A stretch of 64,000 nucleotides of DNA, from NCBI GenBank assembly GCA_003255025.1, contig QANY01004770.1:124001-188000 (forward strand). Direction: 5' to 3'. A program made the translations under genes and the position numbers. This stretch comes from Datisca glomerata. Lineage: Eukaryota > Streptophyta > Magnoliopsida > Cucurbitales > Datiscaceae. Shown here piece after piece: positions 38,901 to 50,344 of this stretch (position 1 is the first letter of the stretch; the number at the start of each line of letters is the position of its first letter). The notes below the pieces were generated by a model. That model did no database searches. It was not told the origin of the DNA and saw only the letters and a program-made list of their open reading frames with translations.

Positions 38901-38942
38901 ACAAAATATTAGTCCCATTTACTTTAAGACAAGTGAGAGATT

Positions 38943-41310
38943 GTTAAGAATAATGTCCTTTAAGCATATGATAAAAAGGCTTTAACGCTAATTAATAAAT
39001 GAAGTGTTTTCTCATTTAATGTTTGCATGCGTATATGTTTGACGTTATATAAATAACGTAAAAATGTTATGATTATTATATGTGACCTTAAATATTGTAT
39101 ATAAGAGTTATGTACAGGAGCAATGTTGTCAGGAACATAATTTTGATTCAGATTGATGGAGGTGACTTAAGGATCATATTGTTAGATCAGATCGAGGATC
39201 CTAAATCCTACTAAGTATCAATAATTAAAATTGAGAAAAAAAATAGATGCAGGTAAGGGATTGTTAAAAGCATATTAATTATTTAAAGATTATATTGATG
39301 TTTAATGAATAAAATATTTTTCATTTAATGTTGGCGTGCATGTAATGTTTGAAACTTTATAAATATCATGAAAATTTCATGATTATTCTATGTGATCTTA
39401 AACATTATATATAAGAGTTATATACAATAGGATAATGTTTAAAGAAAATAATAATAAAATATTTATAATTAATCAATAATTACAAGTCTAACTCATTTCT
39501 ATTAAGATAGAAAAGTCTTTCCAGAATTTCAATGTGGAGACATTGGAACGATGATATTTCATATAATGAGATTATTTAAGACCGCGACACGATAAATGTG
39601 AATCATTAATAATATTGTTAGAACATAGAGTATTCAAAAATTTCATCATATTGATGATCATATATAGAACAATCTCAATGATAAGTAATTAACATACTCA
39701 TGTTTTTGACTTACTCGTAAATATTTTATACTTCGTCGAACTCAATTCCTTGTATCTTGGAAGCATAATAAAGTAAATAGTTGGGAATATTCATTTACAA
39801 TATGGAATTCGTTCATTTATTATGAAGTCAGATAAATAGTTCTCTTGCGTATTGATGTAGATTTTGAATGATATGAACGTTTCAATTTATGAAAAGAATC
39901 ATAAATTTATCTAGAGAATCAATGACCTCATAGAGAAAGAAGTAATTAGAAAGAATATGTGATTATTTACTAGCTATAATTATGAACTATTTATAGATTA
40001 TTAATCTATATGAGGTAATTATATCAATGAATTATTCAATTATTTGAGTAAATTAACCCATAATATCAAGAGGGCAATTCTAAGTTAATAGTGGAATAAG
40101 TTTGAAATTAATAAAAATGATACATCAATTAAAGAATCTAATAATTATCGAGTTTATTGGAGCTTAAAAGTTTAGGTCCATGGGCCCATTCATCTCCGTG
40201 AACACTAATTGAAAAAGTAAATGAGATTACGATAATTAATTTAGAATTATCGAATTCTAAACCATTACAAATTATGTAAATGTGTGATAATAGGTTTGTC
40301 ATTTATCTCATATTGTATGATAAGAACCTAACCAATTAATTTATGAATTTAATTGAGATACAAATAATGTGATTGTTTAATATATTAAAATTAGATTAGT
40401 CAGTGTAGTCCCACCTAACTGTCTGGGCCTGCCATAGGGATTTATTCACTATGGAATTTAATTATTTTTAAAATATTATCCTTCTTGGTGAAGGAGGAAA
40501 TAGTCCATGTGTGGCGTGTAACTGGTTGGCCACCTTATCTTTAAGGAATATGGTAACTTATCATATAAGAGTTATCTAATAAGAGTAATGTCATCATTCA
40601 AAGTGGAGATTAATTTGATATTGTAGATAATCTTATCAGGAAGAATATTATTATTCAAATGTTGAATTAAAGGTAACATCCCTCCTCCTTGAAGGAGATT
40701 ACACCACACAGGAGTTCCGTGTGAAATGACCTAGTCGGCCATCTCCTTTAAAGAGAGATAATCACTTATCAAATAAAAGTTATCTGATTATTTTTTTTAA
40801 TTTTTTTAAACTTCAAAGATCCAATTTTAATCTCCTCCTTTAAAAAGATAAAGGGTGATCCATACAAAAAGGAGGAGAAGATGAAGACCATCTTTCTCTA
40901 ATACTTTTAGATTTTCAGCAAGAGTAAGACTAAGAAATTTCAAAATTGTATTTGGTTTTTAATTTGTTTCGGCGTAGAGAGAAAATAGAGAGGAGATTTC
41001 TTTTCCCTCTACCACATTCTCATGTGTTGGGAATATGGTGGTATTGAAAGAAGTGAGTGAGTGTGTGATCCATCCCGTATCGATAAACACCCACACCATG
41101 TCTGTCCACCTTTTGCGGGAAAATTGACGTGAAAAATATGAGGATTCAGAGAATCAGATCATTCTAGAAGAAGTTGAAGAACTTGATCGTTTATGAAGAG
41201 TTCAACATCATCGCCTGAATGTAAATATAATTCTTTACTTATTAAATTAATATATAAATAGATTGAACTCACAAAATGGTTTTATAAAAATAGATTGAAC
41301 TAACAATCTG
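38943..41310 (+). repeat. Long LTR-like region, plus strand, with internal restart
   Basis: TTTACTTTAAGACAAGTGAGAGAT (38918-38942, polypurine tract) precedes TGTTAAGAATAATG, the same border style as in element 2 but on the other strand. A second LTR-like start (GGGAT|TGTTAAAAGCATA) at about 39265 repeats the first 180 bp in diverged form. The end, CATCATCGCCTGAATGTAA to about GAACTAACA (41302), is typical of U5 ends of copia LTRs. No coding part of this plus-strand element is present. Confidence 0.5.
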
Positions 41311-41540
41311 ATCATCATGCGCTAAGCTTCTAAGAAGCGCATAAGTTATCGGTTTGCGAGAACAACAACCACGGCAACAATAACCCTATCAGGGTCAATG
41401 AGGCTTCAGCGAATGCTACCACATTGATCCTTCTCCTTTATCCACGCAACATCAGAGAGAAATTGGTATAGCCATCTAAAGGACTAACCACATGAAACAA
41501 ACGGAAATAAAGATCGTTGAGGGGGGCTGCTTAAAAGGTC
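41310..41540. other. Unassigned retroelement-like sequence
   Basis: No coding region recognised. Less AT-rich than its surroundings (ACAACAACCACGGCAAC); may be internal sequence belonging to the minus-strand LTR at 41540-42070. Confidence 0.3.
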
Positions 41541-42070
41541 ATTCTACTATGTGAATTAATGAATGACTCAAAAGCACAATGACAAAAAAATCACAAAAAT
41601 ATTGTTGTAACGGAAGTATCAATAAAACAATAATAAACAATATTTTTAAAGTGGTTCGGCCTATTTCCCTACATCCAGGCTGTCTCGTTATCATAATCAT
41701 TACATACTCAATGTCGACGCAATCATCCAACTCAAATCTCATTACATTAGATATATACTCAACGCACACAAACCATAAACCGTACATCAATGACATTGAC
41801 TCCACATATTTGGCAACTATAGCTTAGCAAAAGTCATACTTTACTTCTCAATCGGACTAGATGTAACCCACTAGTTTAGAAACTATCTTCAACACGGGAG
41901 AAGTTATCTAACTAAGCCTCCCAATATCATGGTATATCTTCTCTTGGGACAGAGCCGTATTCTCTCATCTTAAAACTGTCATCTATCTTTTAGGACAAAG
42001 CCTCTCTCACTCTTTATCGAAGTAGAGGTAGTGAACCCTAATGACAACCTCTTTTTTATAGGTGTTTCAA
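41540..42070 (-). mobile_element. Copia-type LTR relic (minus strand)
   Basis: The minus strand carries CTGGATGTAGGGAAATAGG then CCGAACCACTTTAAAAATAT, the U5 motif also seen, split, at 8583/13772. A CTATAAAAAAGAGG TATA-like box lies at about 42050. It serves as the uninterrupted reference for the CACTA target site. Confidence 0.5.
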
Positions 42071-45000
42071 AATCATAATTTTTCTATTCAAAATTTGAAT
42101 CTTATTCATAACTCATTATCACCACAATATATTTTCCTAAGACTGATATATATGTATATGAATGTTTGTTTGAATTTTCTATATCTGTCATGATAATCAG
42201 ATGTAATAGAGGTTGTGTAACATTTCATGAAAAATATAATTGTGTTTAAAGATTAAAATTAATATTTATTTATTTTAAAAATTCATATAAAGATTAATAA
42301 AAAAATCACTTAAATAAACTAAAATAAATAAAAACCAAGTAATAAAAATGTTAGAAGACTTACTAACAAAAGTAGGCAATTTGGACTATATTGATTGATT
42401 CAGTGTTTTCTTATGAACAATATTTTTTACATATTTTATCTTTATGTTTGCATCTTTTGATTTAGCTAAAAATTGTTTCCTCTGAAACATCTTATAAAAA
42501 CGCTATATATAATTATCTATTAAAAAATATGTGTTGAGAAAGGTAGATACTAATATAAAGAACTTTTTGAATGGATATTATCGAAGACTAGTAAAAATTG
42601 ACCTAAGCCAAAAAAAGATGAACAACATTTAAGGATTTTGTCGATATTTCATATATTTGCTCATGACACACGCAATATAATTTTATTGTAATAAATCAAA
42701 TTGACACAACTGAAGTAATCTGGTACATTTCGTTCTTTTAGGTTTGTTAGTCTGGTTCGCTATATAAAAACAATATCTAAAAGTTTTGATTTTGTTATTT
42801 TTTAAGAAAAATCCAAAAACTAATAATGACAAACTGTAATAGCAGTATGCTATTTGTCAATAATAATGATGATATTATTGAAATATTTTAACAATGATTA
42901 TGTGGGTTTTTCCTCTGTAGTATATTACGTTCTTATGATAATAAAAAACAACTTTTTATATACGTGTGTTCAATACCACAACACATCATATGTGCATAAG
43001 AAAGTTACGATTAACGTGTATTAATCGTTTGCAGGCTTGATTTGTCCTATTACTAAAGTGTATATAAAAAATGATTTTTTATAGGATTTAGTCCATTCAG
43101 ATCTAATTGAACAGTTTATATCTAACTATAAGAACCTTAAAATGTTAACCTCTTGTAAAAAAATTTATATCTAAACAATTTAATCCAAACAATCAAAATC
43201 ACACGGATTTCAATTAAAGATTTACCACATCAGATTAGATCGAGATTCGCTTATATTTACTCTAAAGATGAGGGCTTCATGTTAAATCTGGGACATTATT
43301 TCGTTTCTCTATGTTCATATCAACTTAAGAAAAAATAGTTTTTCTTGTCAATATGCTAAATCCAAAATCATATTAACATGAGATCTCATTTGTTGATATT
43401 AATTAAAGGGATTTATATCTACTTCACACATTAACCAAAGGTTTAGTGTTGTTTTTACTAGACGATAATGGACCATTAAAAAGGAAATAATGGCCAAATT
43501 CAAGATGAGGCCCTCATGTTCTAAATATGAAGGGATCTCAATCATACATAAGAAACCCTAATTTATCTTATTTCCTTAGGTAGGTTTGCCACACCCCCCC
43601 CCCCTCATCGACTATTCATCATGTGATCTGTCAACTCTCTCTCTGATTTTCATATTTGTATTCTGACATCTCTCTCCATAATTTTGATTCTCACTACTAC
43701 TATCTATTTAATCTGTGTCTAATATCCTAGCCCCAATCTCTCTATCATGTTTTATCTATCTCTTTAAGTGACCATCCAACTCTCAAGTTTCTTCTCATCT
43801 ATCTCTCTCGTTGTAGACAGAATTGAGGTCGACGATGTATTTTGTTGATGGTCAGGTCTCTAGCACCAATGAAACAGATAAAAATTTATATATTTTCAAC
43901 TCTCAAAGGCAAATGTTGAATCAAATTATTCAATGTGGTAAATCATATTATTGACTTATTAAATTTTGGTATGTAATTGTTATATGTTGTATCTCTACAA
44001 TGCTAGATTCTGTTGCCATTTATTATAAATAATTTATTTTGTTTTTCGTTGCATGTTAGATTTCGAATATGATTAGTAGGATTCTATATATGAGAAGCTT
44101 TGATTTAAGGTATAGACTTAAGCATTGATTGGCTAGATTTTAGTGATCATAGTTCTAATGAACTCTTTTGGTGGATTAATGTTGTAGATGATGTCGAGGC
44201 ATTTGGCCATGACCATTTGAGGTAATAAAAGATCTCATTTATTAAAGAATATATCTAAATTGTGGTGAAGAAATTTTGTTCTCTTTTGTAATTTATTCTT
44301 GTTCACTGAGTAATTATTAGTCATGTTTTCTTTTTATTATGCACACAAAAAATACTTTTAACAAAAGCAAGACTATAAATGGCTCTTATAAAGTATTGAA
44401 ATGTTTTATAATATATTGATATCTACTGTGAAAGAGAAGTGATAAATAAAGGTAAATTATCTCTTACTATAATAAAATGTTGATGGTATTCAACTCGTAT
44501 GTTCAAAACATCGTGCTTCACGTCTTTAATGTATGACTTTCATGTGACTCTGTAGAAAGTAGTTCATATTTGAGAAAAATGAAGTCACATATATTCATAA
44601 ACAGCTTAATAAGTTTATTTTTACCATTTGATGGATGATATTCGACTATATAGGTTTTGGTATTAGAATCTCTTATTATAAAAACATGGGATCCTACAGA
44701 TTCAAAACATCTTATGTTTTTATATACACTACTAAATTGTGGTATCTTTGCTTCCTTTAATGATTAGCCAGTCGAATAATACCTTCACCAAGTAAGAAAC
44801 TCCTTATGTATTGCCACGTTAATCAATTTGGAAATGTAAAGATAAAGAGTTGAGAATGAGAGAAACAATATATTAAATTAAATAGTAATCACAAAGCCAA
44901 GTAACTAGGTTTCTATAAGGGTGAGCAATTTAAAGTACTATTTGGGCTATTTGAAACTGTCTACGGTTTATAAAATTCTCTTTTGATGATTAAGGGAAGA

Positions 45001-45299
45001 GCCCTTGAGCCCATTCTAGATTTTTCTAAGATAAATGTTCTATTCATACACGACTTAATATCTTTATTTTTCAGTGGTGTCTTACTTACATACTTCGATT
45101 AGATAAAAATGATCATTTATTTGCAGAATGTCTATGCCATTTATTTCATTATTAGTCAACTTATTAGCATTGAATTTACAAACTCCTTTGTTATGGTACT
45201 ACTGATTCCAATAGAAAATTATGCAGGCATCCTACATATGATTAGAATCATTGTTGCAAACGTTTCTTTGAAGCTGACAATTAGGAAAAAAAATATTAT

Positions 45300-45810
45300 T
45301 GTGCTTGAAGAGAGCCTGTAATGAATTTTTATTGCCTTCAATAAAATATTTTTAAAGAGTCTCAACTTTTCAGAGCCTGCAAAATGTTGTCTCATATCTG
45401 TAAAATTATATCAGTTAGACGCAATTCGATAATTGTGACCTGTAAAATATTATTTTAATTTTTATAAAGTTGTGTTATCTGTTATGAAGAGAGTTTGTAA
45501 TAAGTTTTTATTGCCTTCATAAAGATTAATTTAAGGATTTGAAACTTAGTAAGCTTAATTGATTAATTTTATAAACTAATTAATTTTTAAATTAAAAATA
45601 ATTTTGTAAAATGTTTATAAATTAACTAGTTTAACAGTTGTCTGTTCTAAATTAATTAATTTACAACTTTCATATCTATAAAATTATATTAAACAGTCAA
45701 TCAAAAAAATTATATTAAAAAGATGTAACTTCACAGTTGTCATCTGTAATATTTTATTTTAGATTTGTAAAGTTGTATTAAAGAGATGTATTTAACGGTT
45801 ATCTTTATTG
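45300..45810. repeat. Diverged direct repeats, period about 180 bp
   Basis: GAAGAGAG.CTGTAAT.A.TTTTTATTGCCTTCA occurs at about 45306 and 45486. ATCTGTAA.ATT.TATT...GTAAAGTTGT blocks recur at 45395, 45445 and 45735. Non-coding, family unknown. Confidence 0.55.
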
Positions 45811-45866
45811 AAGTAGTGCATCATTTCATGTACTTTAAAATGGTGTGAAATTGATAACTTTAAACA

Positions 45867-46062
45867 GACGTGTAGATGTAAGTGCCAAGTTGTAATTAAT
45901 CAAAAAATGGAGAAAAGTTTCTAACCTCATTCTCCTTTTTCATATAATAATGATAAGAGTATATGCGTAGATGTGAGGGTTAAATTATAATTAAACAGAA
46001 AATAGTTGGACAAAAACGGCAAAAAAAGTTTCTCACCTTATTCTCACTAGTACTGATAGATA
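45867..46062. repeat. Direct repeat, two copies of about 100 bp
   Basis: Each copy runs from GTAGATGT(A/G)AG to AAAAGTTTCT.ACCT.ATTCTC. Diverged. Confidence 0.55.
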
Positions 46063-46899
46063 AATTTAATATAAGAAAAACCCTCCTTTCTCAACGAGTG
46101 AGAGCGGGAAAAAAACTACCATTGGGTGGGTTCCCATTTTAGAAAACTTAAAACAAACATGAGATTGATATAAAATTACCAAACGGCTCCTATGAAGAGG
46201 AAGGTTCCTAAAACTAAGTCCAAGGTAGCTTGCCAGATGAAGAGCTTTGTATAATGGGGCTTTAACTACTATCCTAATTGAAGAGGATGGCCCAAAATAT
46301 GATAATGAGAAAATATGCCTAATTCTTGATGAACCAAAGTGAAAGAAAGGTGTTTGTTGGTGCGGTGGAAGAAAGGAAGATAAACCCCTTTTGTCTCACA
46401 CCGCACCTCAATTGATGTGATAGTAAGAATATATGCTTTTTTCGCTTTCAATCTCCTCAATCACCCTCCTAAAAACCCTACACTAAAAGTGATGTATTAA
46501 CCAAAGTCATGAAATTGAATCAAAACTTACATAGTTGTTTATAAATGTAGAATTCATGTGATTTTCATGTAAATAAGAAAGCTCTTACCATCGCTATAAC
46601 ATTTTTCTCTGACAATTTTGATTTGGTAATTGTTAGTACTTGAATGCTATTATCAAAGACTTCTTCAGAAATTAAATTTATTTGGAAAACTTTGACTCTC
46701 TTGCTTCTAATTTATTTGAAAACTCGTTTTCAAATCATTAAGACGGGTTTTTTTAACCTGCCTCGTTACTTGCAAATAATTGCCATTAACCACACCACAC
46801 CCGTGCCTCTGGTGCACACAGTTGCTTTCTCTCTCTCTCAAATAATGCAGCATTTGCGGTCCCCCAATCACACACACAAACAGTTCCAAAGAAGGAAAA

Positions 46900-47462
46900 T
46901 AAATATATAAACATTCAAACACTTGAAGAGCCAAAAAACCCCACAAAAGCATGGCTGTCACATTCCATAAATGCTTGCATGCGACGTAAATACATAGGCA
47001 TAAAGACAACAATATCACCAACCTTATTAAATTACATCCATCCAAATAATCATATCTTCCTCCCCCTAATCACCGAACTTCTACCACACAACAATAACAT
47101 CTACCCAAAATTGATCATCAACCATACTTACACAATTCTTTTCCAAATCAACTTTTACACCACAGAAAAGGGGATAACCCCCACAAAGGATAAGTAAGTG
47201 AAAGGATACAAAAAGGGGAGAAAGTGAAATTTGAGACCCAAGAACACTCAAGTAGATAGATAGATGCACTCTTCTTTTATATGGGGTCCCTCTAGATTCC
47301 CCATTTCTCATGCCAAAGTTGGCTAATTTCATTTACTCGATTCATCGAAGGAAAGGAAGACTTCTCGACATATATCTCCATAGTAACACATATATACCTA
47401 ATAAAGATGAATGGGTGATTTTGAATTACTCGACAGTGCTATCGTGAAGAGGAAACTGCACG
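46900..47462 (-). other. Probable 3' UTR and downstream region of the SAC51-type gene
   Basis: Less AT-rich than flanking intergenic DNA, no coding frame continuing the gene. A polyadenylation site could not be placed with confidence. Confidence 0.4.
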
Positions 47463-48485
47463 TTAAAGAGAATCGAATCCCAAAGCCTTGGCTTTGAGCT
47501 TAAGTGATTTTAAATATTGAATAGCCTCATCAATCACCACCATTGCTTCCTTGCCATTGCTACCTGGGATTATGCTCTGTAGAACACTGACTGTCTCGCG
47601 TATTTTCTCTTTTCTCATCTTCTTGTTGACTTCAAGATCTTCTACTTCTACGTTGCCACAACAAGACTCCGCATCACCCTCGTGCTCGAACAATCTATCG
47701 GCTTTCAAATAACTAGCAGTATCCATCACCGATGGAAAATTGTCGAATCCTGCATCAGATATCTTCCGTTTTTTAGTTGGTCCGCAGGAACTAGCAACTT
47801 CTTCGGGGCTTTCATTAGACGATCCGTGTCTATTATTATCCGTCATTGTACTCGGTGAATGTCCAGTGCTAGTAACTTCATCGTCTTCAGAATCACTTTC
47901 ATCGTCCGAGTATAGCAATGCGTTGAGTTCTTCGGTGTCTTCATGCATCTCGCTTTGCACATCATTTTCTTGACTTTTGCCAAACTCACTAGTCAAAACC
48001 GGTTCAATACAATGATTAGATTCTCTATTAGCTTCAGGGTCTTGACAGTTATAAGAAATACCGGGAGGCTTTGGACTCCAAGATGTAAACATCATAGTAG
48101 TTTGGTCCCCAGATTGATCAACAACAAGAAATCTCTTCCGAGCACAATCAGAAGCTGAATTCGGGGGTGCTGTAATCCCCGGAAAATTCTCAATTGGGAA
48201 GGCTCCAATCTTATCATTTAGAACGGAATTCGGATGAAAAGGAGGCAAAGAATAAAGCCAACAGTGTGGATCATTTGCCTGAGCTGGCTTCAACTTATGC
48301 ATTTCGGAATAAGTATGAACTGGGAAAATCCCATTTGTCATAAGCATATCGGTACGATGGTTTGTAAAACCGGATATCAAATCTTGCTGACCCGGGTTGA
48401 GTGGAACAACCCCAAGGGTGTTCAAATAAGAGGGTTGATAACCAAATTGCAGCTTGGGGGGAAAGGTTCCCCACTCTTCCCCCAT
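47463..48485 (-). CDS. SAC51: SAC51/bHLH143-type atypical bHLH transcription factor
   Basis: One uninterrupted coding exon, 340 residues, ATG at 48485. Ordered features: N-terminal aromatic/proline-rich part; acidic serine stretch at 192-204 (YSDDESDSEDDEV); basic nuclear-signal-like TKKRK at 237-241; helix-loop-helix at 288-340 (KKMRKEKIRETVSVLQSIIP, loop SNGKEAM, second helix to LKAKALG). The basic region lacks the His-Glu-Arg triad needed for E-box contact, as known in this family. Family knowledge: Arabidopsis SAC51 and SACL proteins (bHLH142-145) act in xylem differentiation and internode growth, and their translation responds to thermospermine through a conserved uORF; that uORF is present here. 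Leader introns are 48909-48735 and 48585-48503. Length and ends match the family; expected to be functional. It could equally be named bHLH143 or bHLH145. Confidence 0.93.
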   Translation of the reverse strand: MGEEWGTFPPKLQFGYQPSYLNTLGVVPLNPGQQDLISGFTNHRTDMLMTNGIFPVHTYSEMHKLKPAQANDPHCWLYSLPPFHPNSVLNDKIGAFPIENFPGITAPPNSASDCARKRFLVVDQSGDQTTMMFTSWSPKPPGISYNCQDPEANRESNHCIEPVLTSEFGKSQENDVQSEMHEDTEELNALLYSDDESDSEDDEVTSTGHSPSTMTDNNRHGSSNESPEEVASSCGPTKKRKISDAGFDNFPSVMDTASYLKADRLFEHEGDAESCCGNVEVEDLEVNKKMRKEKIRETVSVLQSIIPGSNGKEAMVVIDEAIQYLKSLKLKAKALGFDSL

Positions 48486-48695
48486 TCAGAACAAAAAACC
48501 ACCTAAAAGAGAAACCAATATCATTGAGATTATCAACTAAGGGGAAAAACGAACGCTTTTAACAAAATCGAAATGTTAAACATACCAGAAAGACGCTTGT
48601 AGGAATTCAAATTGAAGATTTAATTTCTGTCTCTTTCAGGAACAAGGGAAATAGAAAAGAACTCCAGCTTAAAAAGAACAAAACCACGAAACAAT

Positions 48696-49032
48696 CTACG
48701 TTACAGGTTTAAGCAAGTGACGAAAATATTCGGCCTGCACAAGAAAAACAAGAGGAATCGAATTAATACGCATCATATCAGCTTATTTGCTGAAAGGAGA
48801 GAAAGGAACCCTCAAAATTGACCAATGAAATATGGTTACGCTAGTTAAGAATCAGATTCTTTTTCAACAAAGAAATCATTTAAAGGCAACAGAAGGTGCA
48901 TTTACAAACCTGGCAATCCTGTAGAGGTTGAAAGCAAGCTATTACTCTAACAATTATGGTAGCACTCCCAGCAATCCCACTTTCGTGTTTCAATGCGCGA
49001 AATCTTGTTTGGCTCGCTGCTTGGCACACCAT
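48696..49032 (-). CDS. Conserved-peptide uORF of the SAC51-type gene (intron-split)
   Basis: Starts at ATG 49032 (MVCQAASQTRFRALKHESGI), runs to GATTGCCAG at 48910, is interrupted by a GT-AG intron (48909-48735), and resumes at 48734 with AEYFRHLLKPVT before the TAG at 48698-48696. The spliced peptide has 53 residues. It matches the conserved peptide known from SAC51-family leaders, including the C-terminal tail that lies in the second exon. The intron is phase 0. After the uORF stop there are about 127 spliced bases without any ATG before the main start, so main translation depends on bypass or reinitiation. Reading upstream of ATG 49032 stays open for at least 38 codons, but without another in-frame ATG; the conserved part starts at this ATG. 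Confidence 0.9.
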
Positions 49033-49748
49033 AACTACTCCCCTTACACCCTTCAATACAAGGAAAAAAGGCACTATCTTCCGTAGAGCAGTAATCAAGT
49101 CACTCAATATTATCAAAACCAGAGAGAAATTGATTAACCCCAACAATTGAAAATATGATAACCGGGAAAAGGAAGAAAGAATATGGTTTCTGGCAGAGAA
49201 TGAAAAGGATGAACACTTGAGAAAAGAGTTATGGAGGTTTCGCCAAATCTTCAGCTAATCTGGCGAACGTAGCAAGGAACAACAACGAAAAAACTGGATC
49301 CCATGGGAACAAAATAGCAGAGAAAAGTGAAAAGGGTGTTGGGCTTAAGATAGATAGGGGACTACAGAATTACTCTACAGTACAAATTCAATGAGATGAC
49401 TTTGCGGAATACGTCAACAGAGAGAGTTAACCACCACCGCATGCTGTTCTATGCTTATCCACAAAGGCAGTTCCTTGTCTCCCCAATTTACTCACTAAAC
49501 CTGCAGCAATTGAAACAGCTTCCGATAAAAACAGTTGGTTCGCTTAGAAATTAGCAAAAAGTAAACTCATTGCTATGAAATCTAAACATAAAATCTGCTA
49601 ACTCCAGTAAATCCCAGTGCAAAACATAAAAATTAGACTCCCCAGAAGTCAGAAAAAAAAATTACCAAACCCACAACATTACGGCATAAACCACCAAGAG
49701 CGAACAAAATCTTCTCGATTTATCTCAAAGCAAGTAGATGTGAAATAC

Positions 49749-49810
49749 GGGGGGGGGGGGGGGGGGGNNNNNNNNNNNNNNNNNNNNNNNNNNNNNNNNN
49801 NNNNNNNNNN

Positions 49811-49856
<46 letters not shown>
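49749..49856. repeat. poly-G run, 43-base assembly gap and (GA)n in the first leader intron
   Basis: About 19 G (49749-49767), N at 49768-49810, then GA repeats to 49856. On the transcript strand this is a CT repeat and a poly-C run in the intron. True length unknown. Confidence 0.9.
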
Positions 49857-49860
<4 letters not shown>

Positions 49861-49894
49861 TTGGAAATAAATCGAAGAGAAAATCAAAACCCAC

Positions 49895-50125
49895 CTGAAG
49901 AGACAAATCATGTAAGGGAAAACCCATGGATGAGAGTAGTGAAAGAAAAACTTACAATGAAGAAGCCCAGACAAAACCCGTTAACGGCGAGAGAAAAGAG
50001 TAAAAAAATCCCTCAAACAGCGCAAAACGATGGCGGAGAAAAACCCAGATCGATCGTACACAGCAGCACTCAAAAGAGCAACCCAGAGAAGAGGAAGACA
50101 GACGAGGAGGACAGTCAAAGGCGAA
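49895..50125 (-). other. First leader exon of the SAC51-type gene
   Basis: From the inferred start near 50125 to a CAG|GTGGGT donor at 49895/49894. It contains ATG codons at 49927 (MGFPLHDLSLQ up to the donor) and 49911, which would be further small uORFs. The acceptor of this first intron was not fixed; a candidate is CTCTGCCAG at about 49190. Confidence 0.55.
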
Positions 50126-50151
50126 ATTTGGGGACTGCACGGAGGCTAAGA

Positions 50152-50159
50152 TTATATAG
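50152..50159 (-). promoter_or_regulatory. TATA box of the SAC51-type gene
   Basis: Minus-strand TCTATATAAT about 30 bp before a pyrimidine-rich leader start. Distance to the first leader exon and the main gene direction fit. Confidence 0.55.
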
Positions 50160-50344
50160 AAACCAAAATGACGAAAACGTCCCTAGTCGGGGGATCAAAA
50201 TTAAGAAATAGAAAAGAGAAAAAAGAAAAAGAAAAGGTTAATTTTGATTCATACGTGTGGGCGAATCGCACGCAAGGTATTAGTGTAAAATGATGAAACG
50301 CAGTAAGAATATAGCATCGCTCTCTCTTCCGTAACTCACTCATT

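Larger units (their letters stand above)
42070..46900. other. AT-rich intergenic DNA with degenerate repeats
   Basis: No supported gene. 43593-43606 is a short poly-C run. 43610-43820 is CT-rich, then a 33-codon open stretch starts at 43834 (MYFVDGQVSS) with no recognisable similarity; the strand context (CT-rich leader, GT after TGTG at about 43938) is gene-like but too weak to call. Confidence 0.5.

Noticed and set aside
47740..48506. Several plus-strand ORFs opposite the SAC51-type coding exon
   Set aside because: Antisense shadows of a clearly coding minus-strand exon.
48880..48909. uORF ending VCKCTFCCL as the main form
   Set aside because: This end results from reading into the intron; the conserved family tail lies in the next exon. 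Kept only as a possible retained-intron form.
49033..49146. Upstream extension of the SAC51-type uORF
   Set aside because: The frame is open but begins with TTG, not ATG, and the extension does not resemble the conserved peptide.
49617..49974. Open frames across the N gap in the SAC51-type leader
   Set aside because: They run through unknown bases and GA repeats (poly-Arg/Glu or poly-Ser/Leu); no independent support.
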